Origin: Leptasterias polaris
Taxonomy: Eukaryota > Echinodermata > Asteroidea > Forcipulatida > Asteriidae
Length of the DNA: 64,000 nt
Assembly (NCBI GenBank): GCA_037783415.1
Contig: JAZGTN010000068.1
Location: 2,046,001-2,110,000, forward strand
Direction: 5' to 3'
Of the stretch, positions 20,720 to 31,059 are shown piece by piece. Position numbers and translations under genes: made by a program. The notes below the pieces were generated by a model. The model was given only the letters and a program-made list of their open reading frames with translations, was not told where the DNA came from and made no database searches. How positions within the stretch are numbered: the stretch's first letter is position 1; each line of letters opens with the position of its first letter.

Positions 20720-21024
20720 TTATTTCATGGCTTACTTTTGGTATATTGTTGATACACCTACATTTGTTCGTCTGTCCTTGTAGTCCCTTGTCTTTGTGAG
20801 TCTTATTGTTTTGTTAGTCTGTCAATAGGTTAGGGTACAAAAGCCAAGGCTTCACCCAATCCTAAGTTTTGCCCTTCTGACTTGTTAATAATTTTGGCTA
20901 CTGTTTATAACTGCCACTGTTAATATTTATGATAAACCAATGATGTATTATATCATGTGAGGGCAATACCGAAATAAATGTTTATTGAATTGAATTGAAT
21001 TGAATTGAATTGAATTGAATTGAA
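20720..21024 (+). other. LINE 3' UTR and (TTGAA)n tail
   Basis: Ends with GGGCAATACCGAAATAAATG, then seven to eight TTGAA/TGAAT pentamers. AATAAA is present just before the repeat. Confidence 0.85.
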
Positions 21025-21471
21025 ATGATTATTGATTTTTTTTCTCACTTAACTGGCACAACACCTGAAAATTTACTATAAATTTGAAGTGTTTTAAGTA
21101 TTCTGAAACATATCAGAAGTTATGTTTTCAACTTTTTTATTTTTTTTTATTTTTTTTTGGGGGGGGGAATTATTAGTAATCTACAATACTGACCTATAAA
21201 GAACAAAAGCGAACATATTGCTGGAATGGTGTTGCCTGCATTGAAGTACATAACTAACAGGTACAGAACTGAATATTTAAGTAGCAAGGAAAATAACTAT
21301 GGACATAATAAACAGGAAGAATTTTACATTTTAGCAATTATTAGAACAGACACAAAGTTTGTAGAAAATGTAAAGGGAAGTAAAATTGAAAACTACATAA
21401 AAGCATTATGAGCGCTATGGGACATCCTACGTTCCACACAAAGACTAAAATAAATAATGCTTATTTTAACC
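21025..21471. other. No gene seen; ends with left target duplicate
   Basis: AT-rich, with a poly-T/poly-G run at 21135-21168. The last nine bases, ATTTTAACC (21463-21471), are the left copy of the target duplication of the next element. Confidence 0.5.
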
Positions 21472-22861
21472 TACACTCCTCTAGCAGTGGTTTCCGCGCG
21501 CCACCAGTTTACCCGCTCCAACCACTGCTAAACTTCACTTCATATCCTGCGAAGCCAATCAGCACACCGCTTACAAAATCGTTAGGCTTGTTGCACGGAT
21601 AGCCAATCACAGTCGGGTATCGCGCCGCGCCCCCTAGCGTCATGCATATGCATATCTGCTCTGCTAACAAGCAAGGTCTATTAGCATAATTGTGAAACCG
21701 CGGACAGTTTGGGAAGACTGTTTGTGTTTGTGCCAAATTTCATTGAAGAAAACATTGAATTTGCTAGTTGTTTTAAGCTCACAAAAATGATTAATGGCTC
21801 GTTTGTAGCTTTTTGCAAACTTCGTCGAATATGTAGTCTTGATTCAAGGTGTGTACTATTTATACACATACAAAAACATTGCACACACTCACGTGTGCTA
21901 CATACCCTGCTGGATTTAAGTCCAGGTTTCATGACAAAGCTTAATTTAGTTTAGCACAAAAGGATACATCGTGTTGAACTACATGTAAGACGGATCAGAC
22001 TTGGAGAATCTTCGCTGGCGCAATATTTGTCACTGTGCATGGGCATTGTGGGGCCGCTTCATACTGCATCGCATTTATCGAGCTCTTTTACGTATACATT
22101 GTAGCCTACCTCTTGCTCAATTTACGCGATGAATGTCATTTTGGAATTATTTACAGGAAGTAGGCCTAGTCTGCAACGTCTGTAATGTGAAATGACATTT
22201 TAAATCAAAATCGAACTGAAATTCTTTTTCCAAATTAAGTAGGCTGGGCAGCCAGAACTTATGCCTTTTTTCATGATTTCGAATAATTTTTTTTAATTTT
22301 TCACTCGTAAATTTAATTCCCTGTAAAATATTAACAAGTTTCGGTGGTTATCGAGTCATAAGGAGAATAAGTGGTGACCAGTAAACGGAATTATTTCCCT
22401 ATATAGGCATAGCTGATTATTATTTTCAAAAATCGAGACCTTTTTATGTTTTTTAAACTCGAACTAGAAGAAGTTTATGTTTTTCCATCTGATTTCCCAC
22501 CCGCTGAGGGAAAAGTGATGTCCGTTAAACAAATACTTACTGTGTAAAACAACACTGACAAAAACCAGGACGAAATAATACTGAAGTCGACGCAACATAC
22601 AGTAGGCAAAGCAACGTTGACGTACGTGCTTATTGCACGTACAGTGTGGACATGGGCGCAGCCATCTTTACTGTGCCAGATGAGGGTCATGTGACAGACC
22701 CAACGTCAGGTGACAGAATCTGGCCAATCATGGCAAGTGTCATCCAGGCTCGGCGTTGGGTGACGTCACACCCACGCGCTTCGCAGGATATGAAGTGAAG
22801 TTTAGCAGTGGTTGGAGCGGGTAAACTGGTGGCGCGCGGAAACCACTGCTAGAGGAGTGTA
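21472..22861. mobile_element. Mutator-like (9-bp TSD) element with perfect 84-bp TIRs
   Basis: The first 84 bases (TACACTCCTCTAGCAGTGG...) reappear exactly inverted at 22778-22861. ATTTTAACC flanks both sides (21463-21471 and 22862-22870). A 9-bp duplication with long TIRs is typical of MULEs. No transposase is visible in 1390 bp. The interior looks like host DNA: CpG-rich stretches, GTGACGTCAC at about 22760-22769, and an AAGATGGCTGCGCC start context. I infer a Pack-MULE-like carrier of a captured promoter. Confidence 0.88.
22530..22690 (-). promoter_or_regulatory. Captured promoter/first-exon candidate
   Basis: Minus strand: AAGATGGCTGCGCC (YY1-like start context) near 22670, then about 120 bp to a consensus donor ACACA|GTAAGTATT near 22545. 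The frame from that ATG closes after 11 codons, so the coding potential is doubtful. Confidence 0.35.
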
Positions 22862-23489
22862 ATTTTAACCATGCATGCTGAAAAGAATTGTATTTTAGTT
22901 GGAAGCACAAAACAATTATGTATTTGACAGCTTTAACTTATTCCATTGGTTTAGTACATGGTACAGGTTTTTCATGTGACTAAACCATTAATAAAGAGCA
23001 GAATCTGTATACAGATTGCATAAATGTACATGACATGACAATTTTCAAAAGGATACGATCAACTGCTCCTTCAGGAATCAATCCTTGAAGAGCTGGAGTG
23101 TAGTCCGGTAGAACGGCAGCAACACGATGCGTACACACAAGTTGACACGCAACAACCCATAGCAACTAAACAGTGAATTAAAAGGAAGAAATTAATAGAA
23201 AAATAATAGATGCAAGGACAAATTATTTTTTCAAATTTTATTTAACATTACAGCAGATATTTGAATATAAGAATTACAGTCATGATACAGGTTCGGCATC
23301 TGTGTGGCATTTTAATTCATCAATAAAGTACTTCTTCATGGTATGAAGATTTACGCACTGTACTTCTAAGTTAGTGCTACTGACTATGATTACTTGTGTG
23401 CAGTGCCGCCATTGGTTCTCCCAAGGTCAAACACCCACGGCGCAGTGTAACTTAACTGTCTCATTCAGTGCAAAAATTTTGACAAAAAA
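22862..23489. other. Mostly nothing; one weak exon-like stretch
   Basis: On the minus strand 22980-23165 encodes a protein-like run (VLPDYTPALQGLIPEGAVDRI) with no family recognised and no clear splice sites. The rest shows no gene. The right target duplicate of the MULE occupies 22862-22870. Confidence 0.25.
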
Positions 23490-23769
23490 ATTCGGATGTT
23501 TCATCTATCCAGAACAACTTAATAGTTAAAAAGGACTACCACCAGTACAATGTAATGTAGGAAAAATAAAGCAGTTTTATGTCAGCATAGGCTGCTGTAC
23601 TTGATTAGTAATTATAGTAGGCCTAATAAAAACAAAAATAATAATAAATGGGCCCTAACGTAGGCCTAATCATAATGATGAGGCTTAATTACTTGGTACA
23701 GCGTTTAGTTTCAATAATCGTAACCCACCACCATCCTCTCTGACCGTCGGGAGGATGGTGGGTTACGAT

Positions 23770-24076
23770 GAATGCCAGTCAAGTTGCCCCCCCCAGCTAA
23801 GTCGCCCACTACAAAGTCGCCCCCCTGGCAAAGTCGCCCCCCTCACATTGTTACGCCAACATACAGAGTGGATCTCCTTCTGCCTCAATAAGTTGTTTCA
23901 AAATTCTCAACAGCGCCCTCACTCTGTGAAATGGCTCAACCTTTTATACACCGGGTGACAGGGGGCGACTTTGTGAGGGGCGACTTTGACTTGAGAGGGG
24001 GCCACTTTGTATGTGAGGGGCGACCTTTGTAGTACTAGTGGGCGACTTTGATGGAAGGGCGACTTGACTGGTTTCC
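23770..24076. mobile_element. 307-bp element made of AAAGTCGCCC words (8-bp TSD)
   Basis: Flanked by GTTACGAT on both sides (23762-23769, 24077-24084). Its ends CCAGTCAAGT(T/C)GCCC are inverted. The left half repeats CAAAGTCGCCC and the right half the complement GGGCGACTTTG. It splits the Q hairpin; removal restores the palindrome. An 8-bp duplication fits hAT-type mobilisation. A related fragment lies at 37425-37545. Confidence 0.8.
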
Positions 24077-24634
24077 GTTACGATTATCGCAACAACTACC
24101 TAACTATTTTATTTATAGGTAACAGCAAAAGAGCCACCCGATTGACCCAAGTCCTGGTGGTGGCCTTTTTAATTAAAATTTAGCAAATATCAATCAAGTT
24201 CAGGAGTTATACATTAAATACTAGTTAGTAGTTTACTACACAGTAGGTAGTAGGCCTAAACAGTAGTATTTAATGTTCCTAGCCCTCTGCTCTGGACAAC
24301 CGATTATCGTAACTACACAAAATTAACAATCCTCACCACTGATCCTTTTGAAGGCGGCATAATGTTGACTTGCATGCCTTTGTTGTCGATATTAAAGGGA
24401 AAAAAAGGACAGACCACGGATGTCAACCTCTCTTCGTCTCATCTCATGTGTACCTATAGTGCAAGCAAAAAACACACGCGCGCACAGAGCAGACTGTATC
24501 CGACTATCCACCCGCGTGTACACGTTAATGGAATGAAGGCTGGAACCCAAACAACCTTAAGACCATCTAGGCTCTTGAAAAAATATCCACCACAAATATG
24601 CAAACTATGCGACGAAGTATGCGATAAAGTATGC

Positions 24635-25010
24635 GATAATATTTGCGACGTCGCAAATATTTGCAAAGATATTTGCAAAGATATTTGTGACGTCGCAAAT
24701 ATTTGCAAAGATATTTGCAAAGATATTTGCGACATCGCAAATATTTGCAAAGATATTTGCAAAGATATTTGCGATGTCGCAAATATTTGCAAAGATATTT
24801 GAAAAGATATTTGCGACGTCGCAAATATTTGCAAAGATATTTGCAAAGATATTTGCGACATCGCAAATATTTGCAAAGATATTTACGACATCGCAAATAT
24901 TTGCAAAGATATTTGCGATGATATTTGCGACATCGCAAATATTTGCAAAGATATTTGCAAAGATATTTGCGACATCGCAAATATTTGCAAAGATATTTGC
25001 GATGTGCGAT
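24635..25010. repeat. Palindromic 12/42-bp satellite array of Q copy 2
   Basis: Same units as 13627-13953, read in the other orientation (AATATTTGCAAAGAT); 20-bp palindromes TATTTGCGACGTCGCAAATA alternate with 12-mers. It ends in GATATTTGCGATGTGCGATG. Confidence 0.92.
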
Positions 25011-25330
25011 GTCCCTTCAGGGCCACCATAGGTTTGACAGTTTTTTAGAGCGTTCGTTTCAATTGTTGCAATCGTAACAAGAAGCCGATTTGGTGTATGT
25101 GATCATCAGACGTCTTTTACTTGCCTATATAAAATAGTAAAGTTCCGGATAAAAACATGTCTCGGAGAATTGATACTGGCATGAACGTAAAAACAGAAAA
25201 CACTCGGATTAAAATTAATCACCTTTTAACAACTAACAATCTTGTATACCTATAGACAAAGGAAATACATCCCTAAATATTAAAGTTTTTACATTATTTC
25301 ACTGAACATATTATTTTGATTTTGACCCAC

Positions 25331-25493
25331 TTGCTTTGCGTCTACTGAGAAGGTCACCTCATAGTCGCTACCTGCACTGCCTTCTTGGTAGACTGTCATG
25401 TGAGCTTTGAAGCAAACTTTCTCAGGGCCTGAGCATCGTTTAGCGACAAATATCACGGACGGAAAAGCTACATAACAAATCATGGTCGAATTT
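25331..25493 (-). pseudogene. Copy A exon 4 (frameshifted)
   Basis: Acceptor TTGAAAG and donor CAA|GTGGGT are kept. Encodes VAKRCSGPEKVCFKAHMTVY as in B and C, but the segment before it lacks bases relative to copies B and C (14 fewer than B), not a multiple of three. Confidence 0.75.
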
Positions 25494-25588
25494 CTTTCAA
25501 TCAAAACAAATTTAGAATGAGATTTTAACAAAACAACAGCCACTTAAATTACGACACAAGAATGGCACAGAACTTAGATTTTTCATAC

Positions 25589-25738
25589 CCGTTGGCAAGA
25601 TTCCGGTTCAGTGATTTCCCAGGACTCGATGCTGCTTGAGATTTCTGCCACCATGTCTTTGTCGTTCTTCCTAACAATAAGTGGACTTTTACTGTCTGCC
25701 AAATAGAAACCATACTTCTCCTCCTCATTCTCTACTTC
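25589..25738 (-). pseudogene. Copy A exon 3
   Basis: 150 bp, phase 0 at both ends (acceptor TTTACAG, donor CGG|GTATGA). Encodes EVENEEEKYGFYLADSKSPL, very close to copies B and C; intact in itself. Confidence 0.75.
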
Positions 25739-26324
25739 CTGTAAATTAAAATTACAGGTTTGGTCATCATCGAAAGAGATATGATTAGTTTAAGTCTGAA
25801 AGCTCAGCGACTAAAAATTTGAGCATCTTAAGACCTCATAATAATCATCTCTGCTTATTTTGATTGCAGCAATCGAAAAAGGCCTGATGTGAATTTGCAA
25901 AAAATTATGGGAAAATATTTTTGACGTACGTTGTGTTATACTGAAAAAGAAGACAAAAGTTGCCTATATTAACTATGTCAAAAAACAAAATATGTATTTT
26001 CCTATAACAAGAAAAACATTGGATTAAAAAGTGCCAACAAATATCTATGAGTGATAGATCCCCTACAATCTGTAAAAGTCTTCGCTGAAATTGTGTGTAT
26101 AAAATATTATGTTTGTTGTTGCTTGTTTGGGTGGTGTTGGCCTGTTTGTACGTTTGTTTTGTTTTTTGATATAACTTGCATGACCTGACACCATACAACT
26201 TTGAAACAAAACTAATGTTCGGTAAGTGACAAACTTTGAAACAAAACTAGTGTTCGGTAAATGACAGCAACAGCAATTCCAGCAAATTAACAAATAACGA
26301 ACAGTTTAGTATAAAGTAACTCAC

Positions 26325-27180
26325 CTGAACATTTATTTTTACGTCATCAACTAGTCGAAGACGAAGTTCTACTTCATCATCAGCTTTGCGGATGAACAAG
26401 CAAGCTATCATAGACTTCTTCGAGATGGTTCCGTCCAAAGGCGAAGCTGTAGCCCCAAACCCACAAAAATGATTAATTGAAAGTGTTATGGTATCATTGT
26501 CAACAACCTTGATCATGTCCAAACCTTCACTAAGCTCACTGGAACCGCCAGAAGACAACTTAGACAAGGCAAAGTTGCACGAGGACGTATCCTTTACACA
26601 GTGGGGCATTGTCAAGACGACATCTTTGTCGAAGACGGCATCTGCCGGGTCCACAGTGGACGAATGGAGTTGAGAAACTATGCTTGTCAACTGACGAAGT
26701 ACCGGTGACGAAGATGTAGACTTGTTGCGTTTGTTCTACAGGTATTGCGCCAGGAGGAACGTACAAGTGAACGTCTATATCGTGAATGGACAAACATCCA
26801 CCATGACAGTCTAAAACGGCGGCAGCAAAGTTGGCAATTTGGAAGTATTGACCAACTACATCGATCCCCTTTGCTTCGGCTTGCTCCAACATCAATTCAA
26901 AAGATTTGAGAAAATCTTTCTTCTCTATTAAACTAAAATCATGAACAGTGGGTGACTGGCTGTTGGTGTTTCTCTCCTCGGATTTAATTAGTTCGGGGTT
27001 CACTTCAACATACGTGTTGTGATCTTCGACATTTCGTTCTGCGGCGTGTGTTTGCTCTTCTTTACTCGATACATCCACTTCCAACTGTAATTCCCCAGGT
27101 TCATTTACCGCTAGTGAGGAACCGGAGTCGGAGTCGGAGTCGGGGTCGTTGTTCTCGAACAGGATCAGCTTCCCTGTGGC
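26325..27180 (-). pseudogene. Copy A exon 2 (ZU5, frameshift)
   Basis: Starts ATGKLILFENN after CACGCAG and ends KINVQ|GTGAGT. Acidic Asp-Ser repeat, helix (LKSFELMLEQAEAKGIDVVG), then ZU5 (GGCLSIHDIDVHLYVPPGAI, STPFVHCGP). The frame shifts after CGP by one extra base and resumes as VLTMPHCV, ending with FCGFGATASPLDG. Length 856 bp against 876 in B. Confidence 0.8.
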
Positions 27181-27926
27181 CTGCGTGTTTTGCCGAACTT
27201 TCTTCTGGATGGCCGTGGCCGTCTCACATGTATCGCTCTCTAAAAAAGGGAAAATGTTTGGATGTGGCTGGAAGAAAAGGGGGAGGTAATGATAATGGCT
27301 ACGAGAATAGGGTGGATAAAGCAACATTCTGCAATAACTTTGAGTGATTTGTGGTTCTGAGAAGAACCGGTGGTCTTGGACAGTATTCTCTGTCCGTCTG
27401 CAGAAGTGCAGAGCCACCAATCACTCAAAAGACATCTAACTACTTGGTGTCACCGCAAATTTACTACGTTATTGTCTTTCCACCATGTAAACCTTCAATA
27501 ATAAAAAATCATAATTGATGTACAACTGCGCGTTTGTTATGGCTACTGCGAAACCGGTGTTCCAGAATTAGACAAGGGGCTGATGATTGTCTTCGACAGA
27601 TATTTACACCACTGATTACCAAAAAATCGGAAAACCAGATAATATTTAATCCTATCTGATACCTCATTCTGATGTTTCATCTATTCAGAACAACTTACAA
27701 GTTAAAAAGGCCTAGCCTACCACCAGTACAATGGAGGAAAAATAAAGCGGTTTTATGTCAGCATTAGGCTGCTATTTAAACCTATACTTGATATTTCATT
27801 TAGTACTTATACTGATATAGTAGGCCTATATATATAAACAAAATTAAAACAAGTAAAACAAATTAAAAATTGGGCCCTAACGATAGGGCTAATCATAATA
27901 ATGAGGCTTACTTGGTACAGCGTTTA

Positions 27927-27999
27927 GTTGTGATAATCGTAACCCACCAACCTCTCCGACCGTCGGGACCGGAGGATGGTGGGTTACAATTATCGCAAC
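27927..27999. repeat. Hairpin of Q copy 3
   Basis: GTTGTGATAATCGTAACCCA and its inverted partner TGGGTTACAATTATCGCAAC around CCGACCGTCGGG. Confidence 0.8.
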
Positions 28000-28049
28000 G
28001 ACTACCTGACTATTTATCGGTACCCGCCGTATGTATTGACTTGAGTCCT

Positions 28050-28230
28050 GGGCCAAATTTCATAAAGCCTGTAAGCACAAAAACTTTGCTAAACAGAAAC
28101 AAACAGGTTACCTACTACTGCCAGTCCATAAAGTTAACATAGTTGCGACTGGTACCCTGCTAAATTTTGCTAAGCAAATAGTACATTTTCCAAGCAGTAT
28201 TTTCTGCTAAACAGCTTTATGAAATTGGGC
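28050..28230. mobile_element. Palindromic MITE, second copy
   Basis: GGGCCAAATTTCATAAAGCC at the left and GCTTTATGAAATTGGGC at the right, flanked by CCT. Same insertion point as 14425-14628. Confidence 0.75.
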
Positions 28231-28335
28231 CCTCCCTGGTGGCCTTTTTATACTTTCCATGGGGGTCCATGGAGGTAGGTAGCAGTAGCTACCTCCATGA
28301 GAAAGGACCTTCACTCTTCAGATGTAACAACATTG

Positions 28336-28530
28336 CGATTGCAAAGATATTTGCAAAGATATTTGCGATGTCGCAAATATTTGCAAAGATATTTGCAAAG
28401 ATATTTGCAAAGATATTTGCGATGTCGCAAATATTTGCAAAGATATTTGCGATGTCGCAAATATTTGCAAAGATATTTGCAAATATATTTGCGACATCGC
28501 AAATATTTGCAAAGATATTTGCGATGTGCG
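28336..28530. repeat. Palindromic satellite array of Q copy 3
   Basis: Four palindrome units ATTTGCGATGTCGCAAAT or variants, with one to three 12-mers between. Confidence 0.9.
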
Positions 28531-28737
28531 ATGTCCCTTCAGGGCCACCATAGATACCTCATTCCAATAAAATTGTTGATACATTGTTGTATATATTGTT
28601 TTCACGCGCGTACCTAAACACTGTGGTACAATTTGATGAAAACCTTTAATTTTGAGATGGGTTCAACGTTAGTGATATTTTGAACGATTCGATGCCAACG
28701 ACATATGATATATCTGCATATGTCTGCATTTTCTGCC

Positions 28738-28792
28738 GCTGCCTCAGCAGCAGCAGCAGCGGCGGCGGCGGCGGCAGCAGCAGTAACAACAT
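28738..28792. repeat. CAG/CGG trinucleotide repeat
   Basis: Runs of CAG, then GCGGCG, then CAG again (TCAGCAGCAGCAGCAGCGG). Not in a supported reading frame. Confidence 0.85.
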
Positions 28793-29173
28793 CAGACGGG
28801 TAAAAAAACGTTTGGAGTCTAAACTAAACGACGGAACATGATTTGTATCCAGCCCCCTATTGTTAGTTGCATTATCCTGATGCAGCTTGGTCTCTAATCC
28901 TAGCCTTCCATGCTTCCCGCATTTTAATACCTAGAATGCAGTTACCACATTGGTCATGTAATCCACCATTTCTCGCTGAACAGTAATTTACTCTGATTGG
29001 TTCTTAGCCACCCCATTGTTTTCGAATAAATAAATTTGATTGGCTATAATTTTCCCGCTTTTCTCTTGATACTTTCCCATAATCCTTTGCTAGTCTTTTT
29101 GCTATAAAAGGATATCTTTTAGTTTGTGCTTGTTTATGCCTCTGACGAAGGTCCGGTTTGGATCGAAAGCTGT

Positions 29174-29281
29174 GGTTTTCCTTTACTTCGTGAACGAACA
29201 CTGTCTGCAACTTTTTAGAGTCAAAAGTGTGGCTTTTTAAAATGGCGGGGCTTGTTCGTTCACGAAGTGAAAGAAAAACCA
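29174..29281. repeat. Inverted repeat CTTCGTGAACGAACA
   Basis: Arms at 29174-29200 and 29252-29281 read GGTTTT(C/T)CTTTACTTCG-type sequence inverted, with a roughly 50-bp loop containing AAAATGGCGGGG. Could be a small foldback element or a hairpin. Confidence 0.7.
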
Positions 29282-29642
29282 CACAATTTCGAGGCATATT
29301 TTGTGAGGATCATTCTACCTTTAAAACATCTTTCTAACCATTGCATTTCAAAACAAACGGTTTCAAACGCTTTTCATAGTTCAAATCGCCAAATCCAAGG
29401 CAACGTGTCCCTTTAACTTATGCATTGTGATCAACCCGACAAAATTTGGTGTGCCCCAACTATAAAACAAATCCTAGATCCGCGCCTGTTTTGAAAGTTG
29501 GAATATCTCACATTCCAACAACTGCGGCGGTTTTATTGGGTAGTAATTTTATTGTCATCCCCTTAAGATTTTGTATACGGGTTAGTGCCACTGCTCGCGG
29601 GGATCGTAAGGTCCACCCACTTTTAAATACCTTGCTACCCGC

Positions 29643-30272
29643 CTGAAGCGGAGGCACGTCGTCACTTAATACCGATGGTTCCTGGGAAAGGTCTGACAGT
29701 TCCTCCAAAAAGTGTTGGGTGGAGAGGTAGTCAGGGCTTGATGATATCATGGGAGGGTCTTTGATGGAGCCACGGGAGCGTTTTGATGGTGGTGGTACGG
29801 GAAGGTCTTGCTTGGAGCCGGCATGGGAGGATCTTAATGGTGCCTCGTAAGGGTCTTGCATGGAGCCACGAGAGCGTCTTGGCTGAGCCACGGGAGGGTC
29901 TTTCTTGGAGCCATGGGAAAGTCTTGATGCTACCACGGGAGCGTCTTGATGGTGAAACGGGAAGGTCTGGCTTGGAGCCACGGGAGGGTCTTGCATGGAG
30001 CCACTTGATAGTGTCTCGTAAGAGTCTTGCAAAAAGCCACGGTCTGGTACTGATCGTGTCGCAAACATGTCTCGCGCGGATCCAAGGAAGGCTCTTGATG
30101 GTGCCAGGGGAACGCCTAGCACAGAGCCAGTGATGAAGGGTCTTGATGGTGCCTCGGATAGGTCTTGCAAGGAAAGACGTCGGCCTACGTGTCTTTCTTC
30201 TGGAAGTCCCATGAAACAGTCCAAATCATCCAAATCATCTTCCGCGTCAGAGCGGGTTTCCTTTTGTGCCAT
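29643..30272 (-). pseudogene. Copy A exon 1, with internal minisatellite
   Basis: 210 codons from Met 30272 (MAQKETRSDAEDDLDDLDCF). The body is an imperfect tandem repeat of about 18-20 residues (GSMQDPPVAPS, GSKKDPPVAQP, GSMQDPYEAPL, GSKQDLPVPPP), caused by a DNA repeat containing GGAGCCACGGGAGGGTCTT. The end (EPSVLSDDVPPLQ) matches the exon 1 ends at 49085-49190 and 53220-53402. It lacks the MGCFC start of copy B. The donor position is GC. Confidence 0.6.
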
Positions 30273-30769
30273 CTTGAGTTCATAAAATCTGTGATTTTTT
30301 TGTCAAAACCCACTCTTTCGTTGCACCTTTAAAAAAAAGGTTTCTTCAATGATGAACCTAAAAACGACACAAAAGCAAGCAAAGAATGAAGCACTTATCA
30401 ATCTATGATTGGTATGGAGAAAGCCAAGTGCAAAAGTATATTTCATGGTGCCGATGGACGCCCACTAAGAATATAAATAAAAAGTAGACCGGCGTTTTTA
30501 TAATTATAAAAAACAACTGTTAAAGGAAGTCTTGTCGAACACTATGGTGACAAAATTTGGTCTAGCCTTATTGAAGAAAGTACTTACTATTTATAACAGT
30601 TTTGTGATAAATTTTGGAAAATGTCACTGATTTTTCTCACAGCAAAAGAATGTATTAGGAAAGTTGTATGACATTCTTTCGTGCCCTCAGGGGTCACCAC
30701 ACTTTAACTATACTTTAGTTGTAAGATGTATGCGAGATGACGTCAACATGAACAGTGCAAGGTGTTTAC

Positions 30770-30951
30770 CTTGGGATGGTGTATTGAGCAAATTTCTCCG
30801 CGCATTCTAAAAACTCCTGGGTCAGAATCGACCTGGATCCCATTTGTGGGTCAGGCTGACCCGGTAACTGGTTAAAATATAAATTTTGATTCTGCGTCAG
30901 GTTGACAGATTTCGGAACATTTGGACACAGGTTCCGGGTCATACTGACCAA
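30770..30951 (-). CDS. Conserved upstream exon candidate, copy A
   Basis: 61 codons ending at a donor-like AAG|GTAAAC. The counterpart at 53766-53953 keeps the frame with a six-base in-frame difference and shares PDPQMGSRSILTQEFLECAE. It could be a 5' exon of the ZU5 gene, a small peptide gene or a transposon trace (GGGTCA words are frequent). Confidence 0.35.
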
Positions 30952-31059
30952 GAAGTTGTACAGGCCTCACGGGACCCGGAACCGAGCTTTTTAAGTGCAC
31001 TGTTTCCATGCAAAAATACGGAGTCACAAAGGGACACGCGAAGAAAAAACTAACAGCTG

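Larger units (their letters stand above)
16300..21024 (+). mobile_element. Apparently intact two-ORF LINE
   Basis: Contains an uninterrupted ORF1 (16434-17315) and ORF2 (17738-20719), a 3' UTR and a (TTGAA)n tail at about 20985-21024. The 5' end is estimated. All catalytic motifs are present and no stops break either ORF, so it may be an active or very young copy. ORF1 is L1-like; ORF2 is an APE-endonuclease plus RT of the CR1/Jockey/L2 assemblage. Confidence 0.9.
23490..25030 (+). mobile_element. Composite repeat Q, copy 2
   Basis: Matches copy 3 from GGATGTTTCATCTAT(C/T)CAG onward: poly-purine spacer, hairpin, spacer, array, and terminus GATGTCCCTTCAGGGCCACC. It lacks the MITE found in the other two copies but carries its own nested insertion at 23770-24076. 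Its right end abuts intron sequence of ZU5/death-domain copy A, where the death-domain exon should follow. Confidence 0.75.
27670..28552 (+). mobile_element. Composite repeat Q, copy 3, with 12-bp target duplication
   Basis: Bounded by the exact direct repeat GATACCTCATTC (27658-27669 and 28553-28564). Begins TGATGTTTCATCTATTCAG and ends CCCTTCAGGGCCACCATA. Contains the hairpin (27927-27999), the MITE (28050-28230) and an array (28336-28530). This copy defines the element: 883 bp, no coding capacity. Confidence 0.85.
25331..30272 (-). pseudogene. ZU5/UPA death-fold gene, copy A (degenerate, no death domain)
   Basis: Paralogue of copy B with exons at 30272-29643, 27180-26325, 25738-25589 and 25493-25331. 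A one-base gain near 26650 (after FVHCGP) shifts the frame inside ZU5. A deletion in exon 4 (near 25475) shifts it again. The exon 1 donor is GC (CAG|GCGGGT). Downstream, intron sequence matches copy B as far as about 25031, where element Q copy 2 begins; no death-domain exon lies beyond it. Intron 1 also contains Q copy 3. I infer loss of function; expression as a truncated ZU5 product cannot be excluded. Confidence 0.8.

Noticed and set aside
27670..28552. Helitron interpretation of element Q
   Set aside because: No TC start, no CTRR end with hairpin, and a 12-bp target duplication is present, which Helitrons do not make.
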